A stretch of DNA of 6,665 nucleotides from the NCBI GenBank assembly GCA_020430865.1, contig JAGQIY010000352.1, positions 1 to 6,665 on the forward strand, in the 5' to 3' direction. Positions 1 through 6,101 of the stretch are shown here, in pieces. Positions within the stretch are counted from its first letter, which is position 1. Each line of letters opens with the position of its first letter. The DNA comes from Myxococcales bacterium. GTDB lineage: Bacteria > Myxococcota > Polyangia > Polyangiales > Polyangiaceae. The notes beneath the pieces were generated by a model. The model ran no database searches, was not told the origin of the DNA, and saw only the letters and a program-made list of their open reading frames with translations. The position numbers were made by a program, and so were the translations under genes.

Positions 1-290
1 GCCGTGCGCACGCAGCTCGAGCGCTTCTTCACCTCGCCGTCGCTGGTGACCAACGCGAGCTCCAGGGAGGTGCCATCGAGCGCCCGAGTCACCGGGTTCA
101 GCTCCTGATGGGTGGGGCAAGCGTCCATGGCAGGCTCGCAGCTCTGCAAGATACGCTGCGCCCCGCCGCGGGTGATCCGCACTGCCAGTGGCTCTGGCTC
201 GCAGCCCACGCTGGCCTGAGCCGCGAGCGCCGCGCCGACGCACAGGAGGCTCCACCTCGGCAAGCGCCGGCGCAGACCACGTTTCCACAC
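1..290 (-). CDS. Partial small lipoprotein, unknown function (3' end beyond window)
   Basis: This is an open frame of 96 codons running off the left edge, starting at GTG only 3 nt after the stop of the sigma-54 activator, so the two are probably co-transcribed and possibly translationally coupled. The N-terminus MWKRGLRRRLPRW is strongly basic. It is followed by a hydrophobic stretch (SLLCVGAALAAQA, about residues 14-26) and a lipobox-like SVGC with Cys30, which is what a lipoprotein signal peptide looks like. The mature part begins EPEPLAVRITRGG and holds further cysteines at 51, 58 and 93 (CEPAMDAC, SSCVRT), possibly disulfide-bonded outside the cytoplasm. I do not recognise the family. 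The start is chosen because signal peptide and lipobox fit it exactly; upstream GGGGA is a distant, weak ribosome site. It could be an envelope component sensed or controlled by the neighbouring kinase and activator, but nothing in its sequence proves that. Confidence 0.72.
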   Translation of the reverse strand, partial: MWKRGLRRRLPRWSLLCVGAALAAQASVGCEPEPLAVRITRGGAQRILQSCEPAMDACPTHQELNPVTRALDGTSLELALVTSDGEVKKRSSCVRT

Positions 291-293
291 GGC

Positions 294-1628
294 TCAGTCG
301 TCCCCGCGCAGGCCCAGGCGCCGGATGCTGCGAAACAGCGTGCCCCGATCCACTCCGGCGTGGCGCGCCGCCTGCGCCACGTTGCCGTCGCTCGCCTGCA
401 GCGCGGCCTCGAGGTACTGACGCTCGAAGCGCTCCACCAGCTCCTGCTTGGCCTCGCGCCAGGGACGGCGGAGCAGGTCATCGAACTCACCCAGCGCCTC
501 GTCAGCGTTCGGCGCCTCGCGCATCGGCGGCGGTACCTTGAGCACCGCCAGCTGCTCGAGGTAGTTGCGCAGCTCGCGTACGTTGCCTTCCCAGCGCTGC
601 TTCTGCAGCGCGCTGAGCAGCTCCGCGCCGGGCTCGATGACTTGGCTCAGGCGGCGCTCTCGAGCGATGCGCTCGAGCAGGTGGCGAGCGAGCTCGGGGA
701 TGTCTTCGCTGCGGTCGCGGAGCGGCGGCAGCCGGACCTCCATGACCGCGATCCGGTAGTATAGATCCGCACGAAAAGAGCCCAGGTTCACCTCGCTGCG
801 CAGGTCGCGGTTGGTGGCGGCGACGATACGCACGTCGACGCGCTCCCGGCGCGCGCCGCCGACCCGCCGCACTTCGCCTTCGCCCAGGGCTCTCAGCAGC
901 TTCGGCTGCACCTCGAGCGGAAGCTCTCCGAGCTCGTCCAGGAACAGGGTGCCACCGTGGGCGCGCTCGAAGGCGCCCGCGCGCGCGCTGATGGCGTGGG
1001 TGAAGGCGCCCTTCTCGTGTCCGAACAGCTCGCTCTCGATCAGCGTCGGCGGGAGACCGCCGCAGTCCACGACCTCGAACGCTCCGGCGGCGCGCGAACT
1101 CGCGTCGTGGACGGCGCGCGCGGCCAGCTCCTTTCCGGTGCCGCTCTCCCCAAGCAAGAGCACCGGGACGTCCGTCGGCGCTGCCTTCTCCAGCAGCGAG
1201 TACACGCTCTGCATGGCGGGAGAGCTGCCGAGCAACTCGCCGAAGCGGCTGCGTCCGCCTCGTAGCTCCTCGTGGCTGTCCCCGAGCTCGAGCAGCAGTC
1301 GGGTTCGACCAACACCGAGCTCGACATCTGCAGGGAGCGTCGCGCGCTCGATCCGCACGCTCCCGATGCGCGTGCCGTTCGTCGAGCCGAGGTCCTCGAG
1401 CGCGATGCCGCTCGCCGTCGCGGTGAATTCTGCATGGAATCTACTGACGGCGCGGTCGCTCAGCCTCAGATCGCACTGGCTGCTGCTCCCCACCACGAGG
1501 CGCCCGGCCTTCGCCTCGGCGAACGCGCCTGCGTCGGCGCCTTCCAGCACGCGCACGCGGAAACGGGGCAGGCGCATCACCACCTGTCCGTCTTGCATCA
1601 CCACCTGCGTACACGCCGTCTCGTCCAC
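294..1628 (-). CDS. FHA-domain sigma-54-dependent transcriptional activator (AAA+, Fis-type HTH)
   Basis: This is a cytoplasmic enhancer-binding activator of 444 aa. An N-terminal FHA domain (about 26-115) has the phosphothreonine-binding signature: RLVVGSSS at 43-50, SRFH at 62-65, and LGSTNGT at 80-86. A sigma-54-interaction AAA+ domain follows (about 130-365): Walker A GESGTGKE 160-167, [15 protein letters not shown] 198-212, Walker B GTLFLDE 226-232, VAATNRDL 269-276, FRADLYYR 285-292, and WEGNVREL 346-353. The C-terminus (about 406-440) is a Fis-like helix-turn-helix. Such proteins hydrolyse ATP to open sigma-54 promoters; the FHA input couples them to Ser/Thr kinases, and a kinase gene lies 50 bp upstream. 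His211 replaces the second Gly of the canonical GAFTGA loop, which is odd. The frame is open to 1793, but that would overlap the kinase gene by over 100 nt. GTG at 1628 has GAGG 5 nt upstream; ATG at 1598 is the alternative. Confidence 0.93.
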   Translation of the reverse strand: MDETACTQVVMQDGQVVMRLPRFRVRVLEGADAGAFAEAKAGRLVVGSSSQCDLRLSDRAVSRFHAEFTATASGIALEDLGSTNGTRIGSVRIERATLPADVELGVGRTRLLLELGDSHEELRGGRSRFGELLGSSPAMQSVYSLLEKAAPTDVPVLLLGESGTGKELAARAVHDASSRAAGAFEVVDCGGLPPTLIESELFGHEKGAFTHAISARAGAFERAHGGTLFLDELGELPLEVQPKLLRALGEGEVRRVGGARRERVDVRIVAATNRDLRSEVNLGSFRADLYYRIAVMEVRLPPLRDRSEDIPELARHLLERIARERRLSQVIEPGAELLSALQKQRWEGNVRELRNYLEQLAVLKVPPPMREAPNADEALGEFDDLLRRPWREAKQELVERFERQYLEAALQASDGNVAQAARHAGVDRGTLFRSIRRLGLRGDD

Positions 1629-1642
1629 CCGCGCCTCGTGAC

Positions 1643-1648
1643 AGTCTA
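1643..1648 (-). promoter_or_regulatory. Possible -10 element for the sigma-54 activator gene
   Basis: TAGACT lies in the 50-bp gap between the kinase stop and the GTG at 1628, and is the same hexamer as the proposed esterase -10. The likely start of transcription would leave the GAGG ribosome site in the message. No good -35 box is visible 16-18 nt upstream, so co-transcription with the kinase is the simpler view. Confidence 0.2.
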
Positions 1649-1678
1649 GTGAGTTTGTCGGGCCACGTCTCGGCCCCG

Positions 1679-3346
1679 TCAGCGAAGGTCGAGGGTCGAA
1701 GTCTTGCCGTCGCGGATCAGCACGCTGCCCGCCTTGCGCAGGCTGCTGTCCATGCGCGACACCGCGGAGACGTCGTAGCGCCCGCAGGGCCACACGTAGC
1801 GACCCGGCGACTGGACCGCCCTCGGACCGCCGCTCACCAACCAGCTGCCATTCGAAAAGATCTGTATGGATCCGCTGCAGGTCACCGCGTCCGTCGGCTG
1901 CTTCGTGCTGCTCGCGGGACCTGGGGAGGTAGCGTTCGCCGCAGCACTGGCCCCCGCCGCGAGACGGTCCGCCGCCGCTCCAGCCGGCGCAGGAGGTGGG
2001 GTGGCGCTCTCGGAGGCGAGCGTCGAGCTCCGTGCTGGGGTCTCGGGGAGACTCGAGGCGAGCGCGCTCGCGCTGGCAGGCGCGGAGGTCGCCTCTCCGG
2101 GCGTCTCTCGCGGCTCCGGCGCGCGCGTCAGGTAGACGACGGCGAAGGCGCCGAGCAAGATCACGCTCACCCCCAGACCCAGGAGCAGCGGCCTTCGCGA
2201 TTTCAGTTGCCGTGGGGATTCAGTTTCCACGCGTTCCTGGAGGATCGTGCGGGGGTGAGGGGACGAGTCGGTCGAGTCGCTCGAGTCGCTCCTCGGCTCT
2301 GCTGGCCGAGGCGCCGGGTCGTCGTCGAGGGCCTCCGTCTTCCAATCCGTGTCGATGGCGCCGGTCCGGCGCACCACGGACAGCGCATCGGGTGCCCAGT
2401 CCAGGCCCTTCTCCCCGCGCCGCAGCTCCGTCAGCGGCTGCTCCCCCTGCGGTCCGCGCCCCAGCAGAGTCTCTCCGCGGATCTCGTCGGGAAACAGCTC
2501 GTCGACGGCGTCACCCAGCTCGTCCGGCTGCACGACGGCGATGCCCAGGCGGCCGAGCTCCCGGGACACCTCTCGGGCGCTGACCGGTCGCTCGTCGGGG
2601 TCCGGCGCCAGACAGCGCAAGATCAGCGCTTCGAACGCCTGAGGTAGATCCTTGCGGATACCTGCCGGCGGCCGCGGCGGTCGACTGCGCTCGCGCCCGT
2701 CGTAGGGTAGCTCCCCGGTGACCAGCTCGTAGAGCATGACGCCGACGGCGAACAGATCGCTCTTCAGATCGACCTCGCCGCCGCTCACTTGCTCCGGCGA
2801 GACGTAGGCGGCCTTTCCGACCAGCTCGACGCCGTCGACCAGCTCGACCTGGGCGACGCCGAAGTCAGCGACCTTCACCTCACCCAGTCGGGAGAGCAGC
2901 ACGTTGCCAGGGCTGACGTCGCGGTGCACGAGCTCGACCTTCGAGTGCGCGAACTCCAGGCCTCGCAGCACCTGCTGCATGATGAAGCTCGCATATCCGA
3001 GAGGAAACTCTCCGTGGCGCTCGCGCCAGGCCTTCTGGAAGCTACGCAGGTCGGCGCCGTCCACCAGCTCCATCACCAGGAAGGCGTCGCCGAGGCTGCC
3101 CCGCCCGTAGTCGAAGACCTGGACGATGTTGGGGTGCTCGAGGCGCGTCATCAGGCGCGCCTCGGCGGCGAACAGCTGCTCGAAGCCGCGACTGCCGGCG
3201 AGGCTCGGCAGGACGCGCTTCACCACGACGCGCTTCTCGAAGCCATCCGCGCCCACGGCGCTCGCCAGGAAGACCTCGCCCATGCCGCCGCGGGCGATGC
3301 GCGCCTTGAGCACGTAGCGCCCGAAGGGAGAAGCCGCCGCCTGCAT
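1679..3346 (-). CDS. Transmembrane Ser/Thr protein kinase with extracytoplasmic C-terminal domain
   Basis: This is a Hanks-type (PknB-like) protein kinase of 555 aa. The catalytic domain covers about residues 8-268: glycine loop ARGGMGEV 18-25, ATP-binding Lys43 in VVVKRV, alpha-C Glu62, catalytic loop HRDVSPGN 141-148 (Asp143, Asn148), DFG 161-163, and activation-segment end YVSPEQ 181-186. All key catalytic residues are present, so it should be active. A Ser/Thr/Asp-rich juxtamembrane linker (about 270-384) follows, then one membrane helix (about 386-406) and a Pro/Ala/Ser-rich stalk (about 407-485). The terminal domain (488-555) has two cysteines (490, 521) and ends [12 protein letters not shown], resembling PEGA-type beta domains; it should face the periplasm and could sense ligand or cell-envelope state. 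The frame is open upstream to 3679, but ATG 3346 sits just before the conserved FGRYVL start and avoids overlap with the esterase. No Shine-Dalgarno is visible; see the promoter at 3353-3380. The FHA activator downstream is a plausible partner. Confidence 0.93.
   Translation of the reverse strand: MQAAASPFGRYVLKARIARGGMGEVFLASAVGADGFEKRVVVKRVLPSLAGSRGFEQLFAAEARLMTRLEHPNIVQVFDYGRGSLGDAFLVMELVDGADLRSFQKAWRERHGEFPLGYASFIMQQVLRGLEFAHSKVELVHRDVSPGNVLLSRLGEVKVADFGVAQVELVDGVELVGKAAYVSPEQVSGGEVDLKSDLFAVGVMLYELVTGELPYDGRERSRPPRPPAGIRKDLPQAFEALILRCLAPDPDERPVSAREVSRELGRLGIAVVQPDELGDAVDELFPDEIRGETLLGRGPQGEQPLTELRRGEKGLDWAPDALSVVRRTGAIDTDWKTEALDDDPAPRPAEPRSDSSDSTDSSPHPRTILQERVETESPRQLKSRRPLLLGLGVSVILLGAFAVVYLTRAPEPRETPGEATSAPASASALASSLPETPARSSTLASESATPPPAPAGAAADRLAAGASAAANATSPGPASSTKQPTDAVTCSGSIQIFSNGSWLVSGGPRAVQSPGRYVWPCGRYDVSAVSRMDSSLRKAGSVLIRDGKTSTLDLR
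2264..2290. repeat. Three tandem 9-bp repeats in the kinase juxtamembrane linker
   Basis: The plus-strand unit CGAGTCGCT occurs three times (2264-2290), the first copy ending GGT. On the minus strand it encodes SDSSDSTDS (about residues 353-361 of the kinase), an acidic Ser/Thr-rich patch on the cytoplasmic side of the membrane helix that could hold autophosphorylation sites. Confidence 0.6.
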
Positions 3347-3352
3347 CGGGTA

Positions 3353-3380
3353 ACGATAGGCGGAGCGCCCGCTCGCGCAA
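3353..3380 (-). promoter_or_regulatory. Candidate leaderless promoter of the kinase gene
   Basis: On the minus strand TTGCGC (3380-3375) is followed after 16 nt by TATCGT (3358-3353), which ends 6 nt before the ATG at 3346. This is the same -10-to-ATG distance as at the esterase gene, and again there is no Shine-Dalgarno. The -35 match is modest. Transcription from the esterase promoter could also reach the kinase, because the gap is only 76 bp. Confidence 0.35.
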
Positions 3381-3391
3381 AGCCAGGCGGT

Positions 3392-3407
3392 CCCCGGCGC
3401 GCCGGGG
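3392..3407. terminator. 16-bp perfect palindrome after the esterase stop, possible weak terminator or operator
   Basis: CCCCGGCGCGCCGGGG is a perfect palindrome beginning 15 nt past the esterase stop codon and ending about 45 bp before the kinase start. As RNA it can form a 6-bp G/C stem with a CGCG loop. It lacks the following run of U expected of an intrinsic terminator, so it may instead pause transcription, stabilise the esterase 3' end, or act as a protein-binding site for the kinase promoter. Confidence 0.35.
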
Positions 3408-3422
3408 GTCAGCCGTGAGGGC

Positions 3423-4763
3423 TCAGAACGGGCAGCTCGCGGGCTCGCACATGCCGGTGCGCTGGGTCGCGTTGCCCGCGCCGATGGCGCACCACTCCGG
3501 GGTCGCCGCGGGGATGCCGTCGCTGAGGTACGGGCTCTGTCCGGCCGGGAGCCAGTAGGGGTGATCGAGCCAGAACTGCCAGAGGCCCGTGTACTTGGAG
3601 CCTCCAGCCGGGGGGTCGAACGGCGGCTCCGTGTGCGCGCAGTTGTGGACGCACTCGAGCATGAAGTGGCCGTCATCACCCAGGTGTTGCTCCAGGTTGT
3701 GACTCGCGGTCTGGAAGTTGATCGTCACGCACATGTCGGACGAGCCTCCCCAGAGCACCAGCTCGGGCAGCTTGCGCGCGGGCTTCACGTAGGACTTCAC
3801 CTGGGGCACGTCGGTGCCACCCGAGAGCACGATGGCGCTCGACAGGTACTCGGAGCGGTTGCCGGTGAGCACCACGGTCCACAGGGCACCGGCGCTGACG
3901 CCGATGCTGCTCACGCAGCTCAGGTTGGTGTCGAACTCCTGGGAGACACAGCTCAGGAGGTCGTCGAACAGGCCGAGCTCCGTCTGTATGGCGGCGTCCG
4001 GGGTGGCCACGGTGTAGGGCCAGGTGAAGACGTTCAGGGCGTTGTCGTCGGCCTCGGGGATGACCGCGATGAAGCGCTGCTGGTTCGCGGCGGCCTGCAC
4101 TTCGCCCTTGGTGGCGAAGCTGTTCGCGCTCGCGTTCAGCCAGTGCCAGAGGAAGGCCACCGGGAGCTGCTCTCCGGGTTGTATATCCTCGGGGAAAATA
4201 AGCAGGAACTCCCGATCCTTGACGCCGCTGCTGATCGTGTTGCGGCCGCTGACCAGCGTCGGACAGGTGCCGGAGTAGGTCTTGGGTGGGGGAGGCGCTG
4301 CCGCTCCGGGCGGCGCCGGTGTGGCGCAGCTCACGCCGCTGAAGCTGGGCGAGCCTGCCGATCCTCCGCTGGTGCCACCAGCACCAGCGAGTCCGCCGCT
4401 GCCACCAGCGCCCCCGGTCGAGCTCCCGGCGACCCCTCCGTTGCCAGCCGTGGCTCCAGCTCCAGCGCTCGCGCCGACGCCAGCGGCGCCGCTGACACCA
4501 GCGTTGCCTCCCACACCAGCGTTGCCTCCCACACCAGCGTTGCCGCCGAGTCCACCTCCGCTGCCTCCGGTCGCGCCGCTGGTGCCCGCCGCTCCCGCGC
4601 CTGAATTCCCTGCGGAAGCGCCAGCGCCCGCACTGCCTGCGACCCCTTCGGAGCCTGATGCGGAGTCCCCGCCGCAGCTCACCGCCGCCAACCCGAGCAG
4701 CCCGTAGGCCACCCCCCAGAGCGCGCGACCTCGCCCCCAAGCCCTCATTTCGACCCGCGTCAT
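3423..4763 (-). CDS. Secreted alpha/beta-hydrolase lipoprotein, PHB depolymerase/feruloyl esterase-like
   Basis: This is a 446-aa exported lipoprotein. The signal peptide (RGRALWGVAYGLLGLAAVSC) ends at Cys30 in an AVSC lipobox. Residues 31-142 are a Gly/Ala/Ser/Asn low-complexity linker, including a three-fold GNAGVG repeat, and residues 149-160 are Pro-rich. The catalytic part (about 161-446) has the nucleophile elbow GVSAG 288-292 with Ser290, a probable oxyanion segment LWHWLNAS 205-212, a candidate acid Asp343 in LWGGSSDMC, and candidate base His373 or His377 in CVHNCAHTEP. Many cysteines (146, 167, 272, 283, 345, 371, 375, 425, 439, 444) suggest disulfides in an exported enzyme. The fold family hydrolyses ester bonds in polyesters or plant-derived esters; the substrate here cannot be read from sequence. 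ATG 4763 fits a leaderless promoter; ATG 4748 would also leave an intact signal peptide. It may be anchored on the outer surface to attack external polymers. Confidence 0.85.
   Translation of the reverse strand: MTRVEMRAWGRGRALWGVAYGLLGLAAVSCGGDSASGSEGVAGSAGAGASAGNSGAGAAGTSGATGGSGGGLGGNAGVGGNAGVGGNAGVSGAAGVGASAGAGATAGNGGVAGSSTGGAGGSGGLAGAGGTSGGSAGSPSFSGVSCATPAPPGAAAPPPPKTYSGTCPTLVSGRNTISSGVKDREFLLIFPEDIQPGEQLPVAFLWHWLNASANSFATKGEVQAAANQQRFIAVIPEADDNALNVFTWPYTVATPDAAIQTELGLFDDLLSCVSQEFDTNLSCVSSIGVSAGALWTVVLTGNRSEYLSSAIVLSGGTDVPQVKSYVKPARKLPELVLWGGSSDMCVTINFQTASHNLEQHLGDDGHFMLECVHNCAHTEPPFDPPAGGSKYTGLWQFWLDHPYWLPAGQSPYLSDGIPAATPEWCAIGAGNATQRTGMCEPASCPF
4495..4548. repeat. Three tandem 18-bp repeats inside the esterase linker
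   Basis: The plus-strand unit ACACCAGCGTTGCCTCCC occurs at 4495-4512 and 4513-4530 without change and at 4531-4548 with two substitutions near its end. On the coding minus strand it encodes a repeated six-residue GNAGVG block (about residues 72-89). It is an in-frame coding repeat that can expand or shrink the linker by six residues at a time; it is not a CRISPR array. Confidence 0.85.
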
Positions 4764-4768
4764 GCTGC

Positions 4769-4780
4769 AAGTCTAGACTT
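4769..4780. repeat. Perfect 12-bp palindrome overlapping the esterase -10 region
   Basis: AAGTCTAGACTT reads the same on both strands and is A/T-richer than its surroundings. It begins 5 nt upstream of the esterase ATG and covers the proposed -10 hexamer. A dimeric repressor bound here would block the promoter. The arms do not extend beyond 12 bp, so it could also be chance. Confidence 0.4.
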
Positions 4781-4799
4781 TGGCCCGCTGGCCGGTCAA
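4770..4799 (-). promoter_or_regulatory. Candidate leaderless promoter of the esterase gene
   Basis: On the minus strand TTGACC (4799-4794) is followed after 18 nt by TAGACT (4775-4770), resembling housekeeping -35 and -10 boxes. TAGACT ends 6 nt before the ATG at 4763, so transcription would begin at or next to the start codon. No convincing Shine-Dalgarno exists there, which fits a leaderless message. The -10 lies inside a 12-bp palindrome (4769-4780). Confidence 0.45.
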
Positions 4800-4990
4800 T
4801 CGGTGGCGTTCCCAAGTACATGTCGGCGAAACCCTTGTTTTTTCCCGCAGAGTCCCAGCGAGCCCGGCTTCTCGAGAGGCGAAAGGCGCTCCCAGGCTGC
4901 AATATGCTGCGGGTGACGGGGTTCCTCGTCGATCCGTCGAAGTGCCGGCAGCGCTCCCAGCTGGTCGGGGACGTGCGGTTGGAGTGACCC

Positions 4991-6010
4991 CTACTTGGTG
5001 CAGGTCACGCCGCTCGTCTGCAGCTTGATCGTGGGATCCTCCGCGTAGATGTAGGTGCCCGCGTAGCACATCTCGTCGAGGGTGCTCTCGCCGTAGTGGA
5101 CGGCGTCTCCAGTGTCGTTGATGTACGTGCAGTCGACCTGGAGCTGGTCGCCCTTCTGGAGCTTGGCCGGTGGGTCCACGAGGCGGAACCGCTGCTCCTC
5201 GAAATCGTAGTCGGTGTCGAGCAGGGTGCTCGGGTTGCTGCCAAGGCTCGCGACCTTCATGTGGGAGCCGAGGGTGTGCATGTGCGGCATCACCGCGAAC
5301 ACATTGACCGCGATCGGCGCCGTGCAGAGCCCGGTCTCGGTGGTCTCACCGGTGTCGACGAACAGACCCTGATCCTTGCCGGCCAGCACGGCGATCGCCT
5401 CGTGCTGCACCTCGCTGGCGTCCACCGGGAGGACCTCGATCGCGCTCGTGCCGCTGATGGTGTCGGGAGTCGCGTTGAAGAGATGCAGGTTCAGGTTGAT
5501 CTGTTCCCCTGCGGAAATCTTGACGGCGACGCCAGCGGGGAACTGCAGCGGGTCGGTGCCCACTCCGGAGCCATAGAGCATGCGAGGCCCGTTCATGCCG
5601 CCGGTGCAGTCGTACTGGCCGTCAGGCTTGCCGTCGTCCTCGACGCTGAGCACGGTGTGATGCGTGCCGAAGGGCGCGATGGGGCGGAAGCCGCTGACAT
5701 ACATGTCCTCGGGCAGCGTGTAGCGCACGCAGACGTAGCCTTCGTCTCCTGGGTCCATGCTCCAGTCACCAGAGACCAGGAGCTGCCAGCCGTCCCCGCC
5801 GCCCTGGCCTCCCGTGGCGCCCGAGCCGCCGGCACCCGAGCCGCCGTTGCCCGAGCCCCCGCTGGCGCCCGAGCCAGCGTTGCCGGAGCCGCCGCTGCTC
5901 GCGCCGCTCCCATCTTCACTGCCGCCGCAGGCGCCGAGGGCGAGGGCGAAGGCGCTGGTGAGCGCCACCAGGCGGAGCGTTGCGGGCTGGAGCAGGCGGT
6001 GGGTCGTCAT
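4991..6010 (-). CDS. Copper type II monooxygenase-like lipoprotein (PHM/DBH family)
   Basis: This is a 339-aa exported lipoprotein. The signal peptide (RLVALTSAFALALGAC) ends at lipid-anchor Cys28; residues 29-73 form a Gly/Ser/Asn/Ala linker. The remaining domain (about 75-339) carries the full metal-ligand pattern of peptidylglycine alpha-hydroxylating and dopamine beta-monooxygenases. His117-His118 (GTHHTVLS) and His176 (NLHLFN) match the CuH site. His243 and His245 (MPHMHTLG) and Met314 (LDEMCYAG) match the CuM site. Cysteines 94, 135, 229, 294, 315 and 337 could form disulfides. The family uses two copper ions, O2 and a reductant such as ascorbate to hydroxylate unactivated C-H bonds; the substrate here is unknown. 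The frame is open upstream to 6169, but the upstream part has no signal peptide and would cross the divergent promoter region, so ATG 6010 is chosen. A sigma-54 promoter-like sequence sits immediately upstream. The length is compatible with the two-domain PHM catalytic core. Confidence 0.86.
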   Translation of the reverse strand: MTTHRLLQPATLRLVALTSAFALALGACGGSEDGSGASSGGSGNAGSGASGGSGNGGSGAGGSGATGGQGGGDGWQLLVSGDWSMDPGDEGYVCVRYTLPEDMYVSGFRPIAPFGTHHTVLSVEDDGKPDGQYDCTGGMNGPRMLYGSGVGTDPLQFPAGVAVKISAGEQINLNLHLFNATPDTISGTSAIEVLPVDASEVQHEAIAVLAGKDQGLFVDTGETTETGLCTAPIAVNVFAVMPHMHTLGSHMKVASLGSNPSTLLDTDYDFEEQRFRLVDPPAKLQKGDQLQVDCTYINDTGDAVHYGESTLDEMCYAGTYIYAEDPTIKLQTSGVTCTK

Positions 6011-6025
6011 GGTGAGGTGCACTCC

Positions 6026-6041
6026 AGCAAGCGACGTGCCT
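6026..6041 (-). promoter_or_regulatory. Sigma-54 (-24/-12) promoter for the monooxygenase lipoprotein
   Basis: Read on the minus strand, the site is AGGCACG-TCGC-TTGCT. The consensus is TGGCACG-N4-TTGCW, so 6 of 7 positions of the -24 box and all 5 of the -12 box match. The invariant GG (6040-6039) and GC (6028-6027) are exactly 10 nt apart. The predicted start of transcription is near 6015, only about 5 nt before the ATG, giving a nearly leaderless message. I looked for a similar site upstream of the other genes in the window and saw none. A sigma-54 activator gene lies in the same window, and tandem palindromes lie at an enhancer-like distance upstream. Confidence 0.68.
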
Positions 6042-6101
6042 GCGTGGATCCGGCCCTGGACCGCGGATTTCACGCGATCTTCCCCGCGCGACCCCGCCGG
6101 A

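Larger units (their letters stand above)
4764..4990. other. Intergenic region between monooxygenase and esterase genes
   Basis: This 227-bp gap holds the esterase promoter candidate near its left end and an A/T-rich patch (CTTGTTTTTTCCC, about 4834-4846) unusual for this window. I see no strong hairpin with a U-tract after the monooxygenase stop at 4991, so its terminator is unclear. Open frames crossing the gap overlap flanking genes and show no recognisable protein. Confidence 0.5.

Noticed and set aside
811..1641. Plus-strand Ser/Arg-rich 276-aa frame
   Set aside because: It lies opposite the AAA+ and FHA domains of the activator and has no independent support.
1649..2647. Long plus-strand open frame (332 aa) opposite the kinase
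   Set aside because: It is antisense to clear kinase coding sequence, is Arg/Ala/Gly-rich without recognisable motifs, and is expected from GC-rich codon use.
3347..3679. N-terminal extension of the kinase to 3679
   Set aside because: The extra 111 residues are low-complexity and lie out of frame within the esterase 3' end; the kinase domain starts just after ATG 3346.
4495..4548. Short direct repeats considered as a CRISPR array
   Set aside because: The units abut without spacers, are 18 bp, and lie in frame inside the esterase linker.
3561..4604. Plus-strand open frame (347 aa) opposite the esterase
   Set aside because: It is antisense to a well-supported hydrolase and has low-complexity composition in the linker region; no domain is visible.
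4282..4707. Plus-strand proline-rich 141-aa frame
   Set aside because: It is the antisense reading of the Gly/Ala linker, so proline richness is automatic.
3676..4902. Minus-strand 408-aa frame overlapping the esterase
   Set aside because: It is the same strand in a shifted frame. Its Arg/Trp/Gln-rich pattern is what the Gly/Ala linker gives out of frame, and it has no signal peptide or domain.
4870..4990. Terminator hairpin after the monooxygenase
   Set aside because: Only short imperfect stems (4-5 bp with large loops) and no U-tract are visible on the minus strand.
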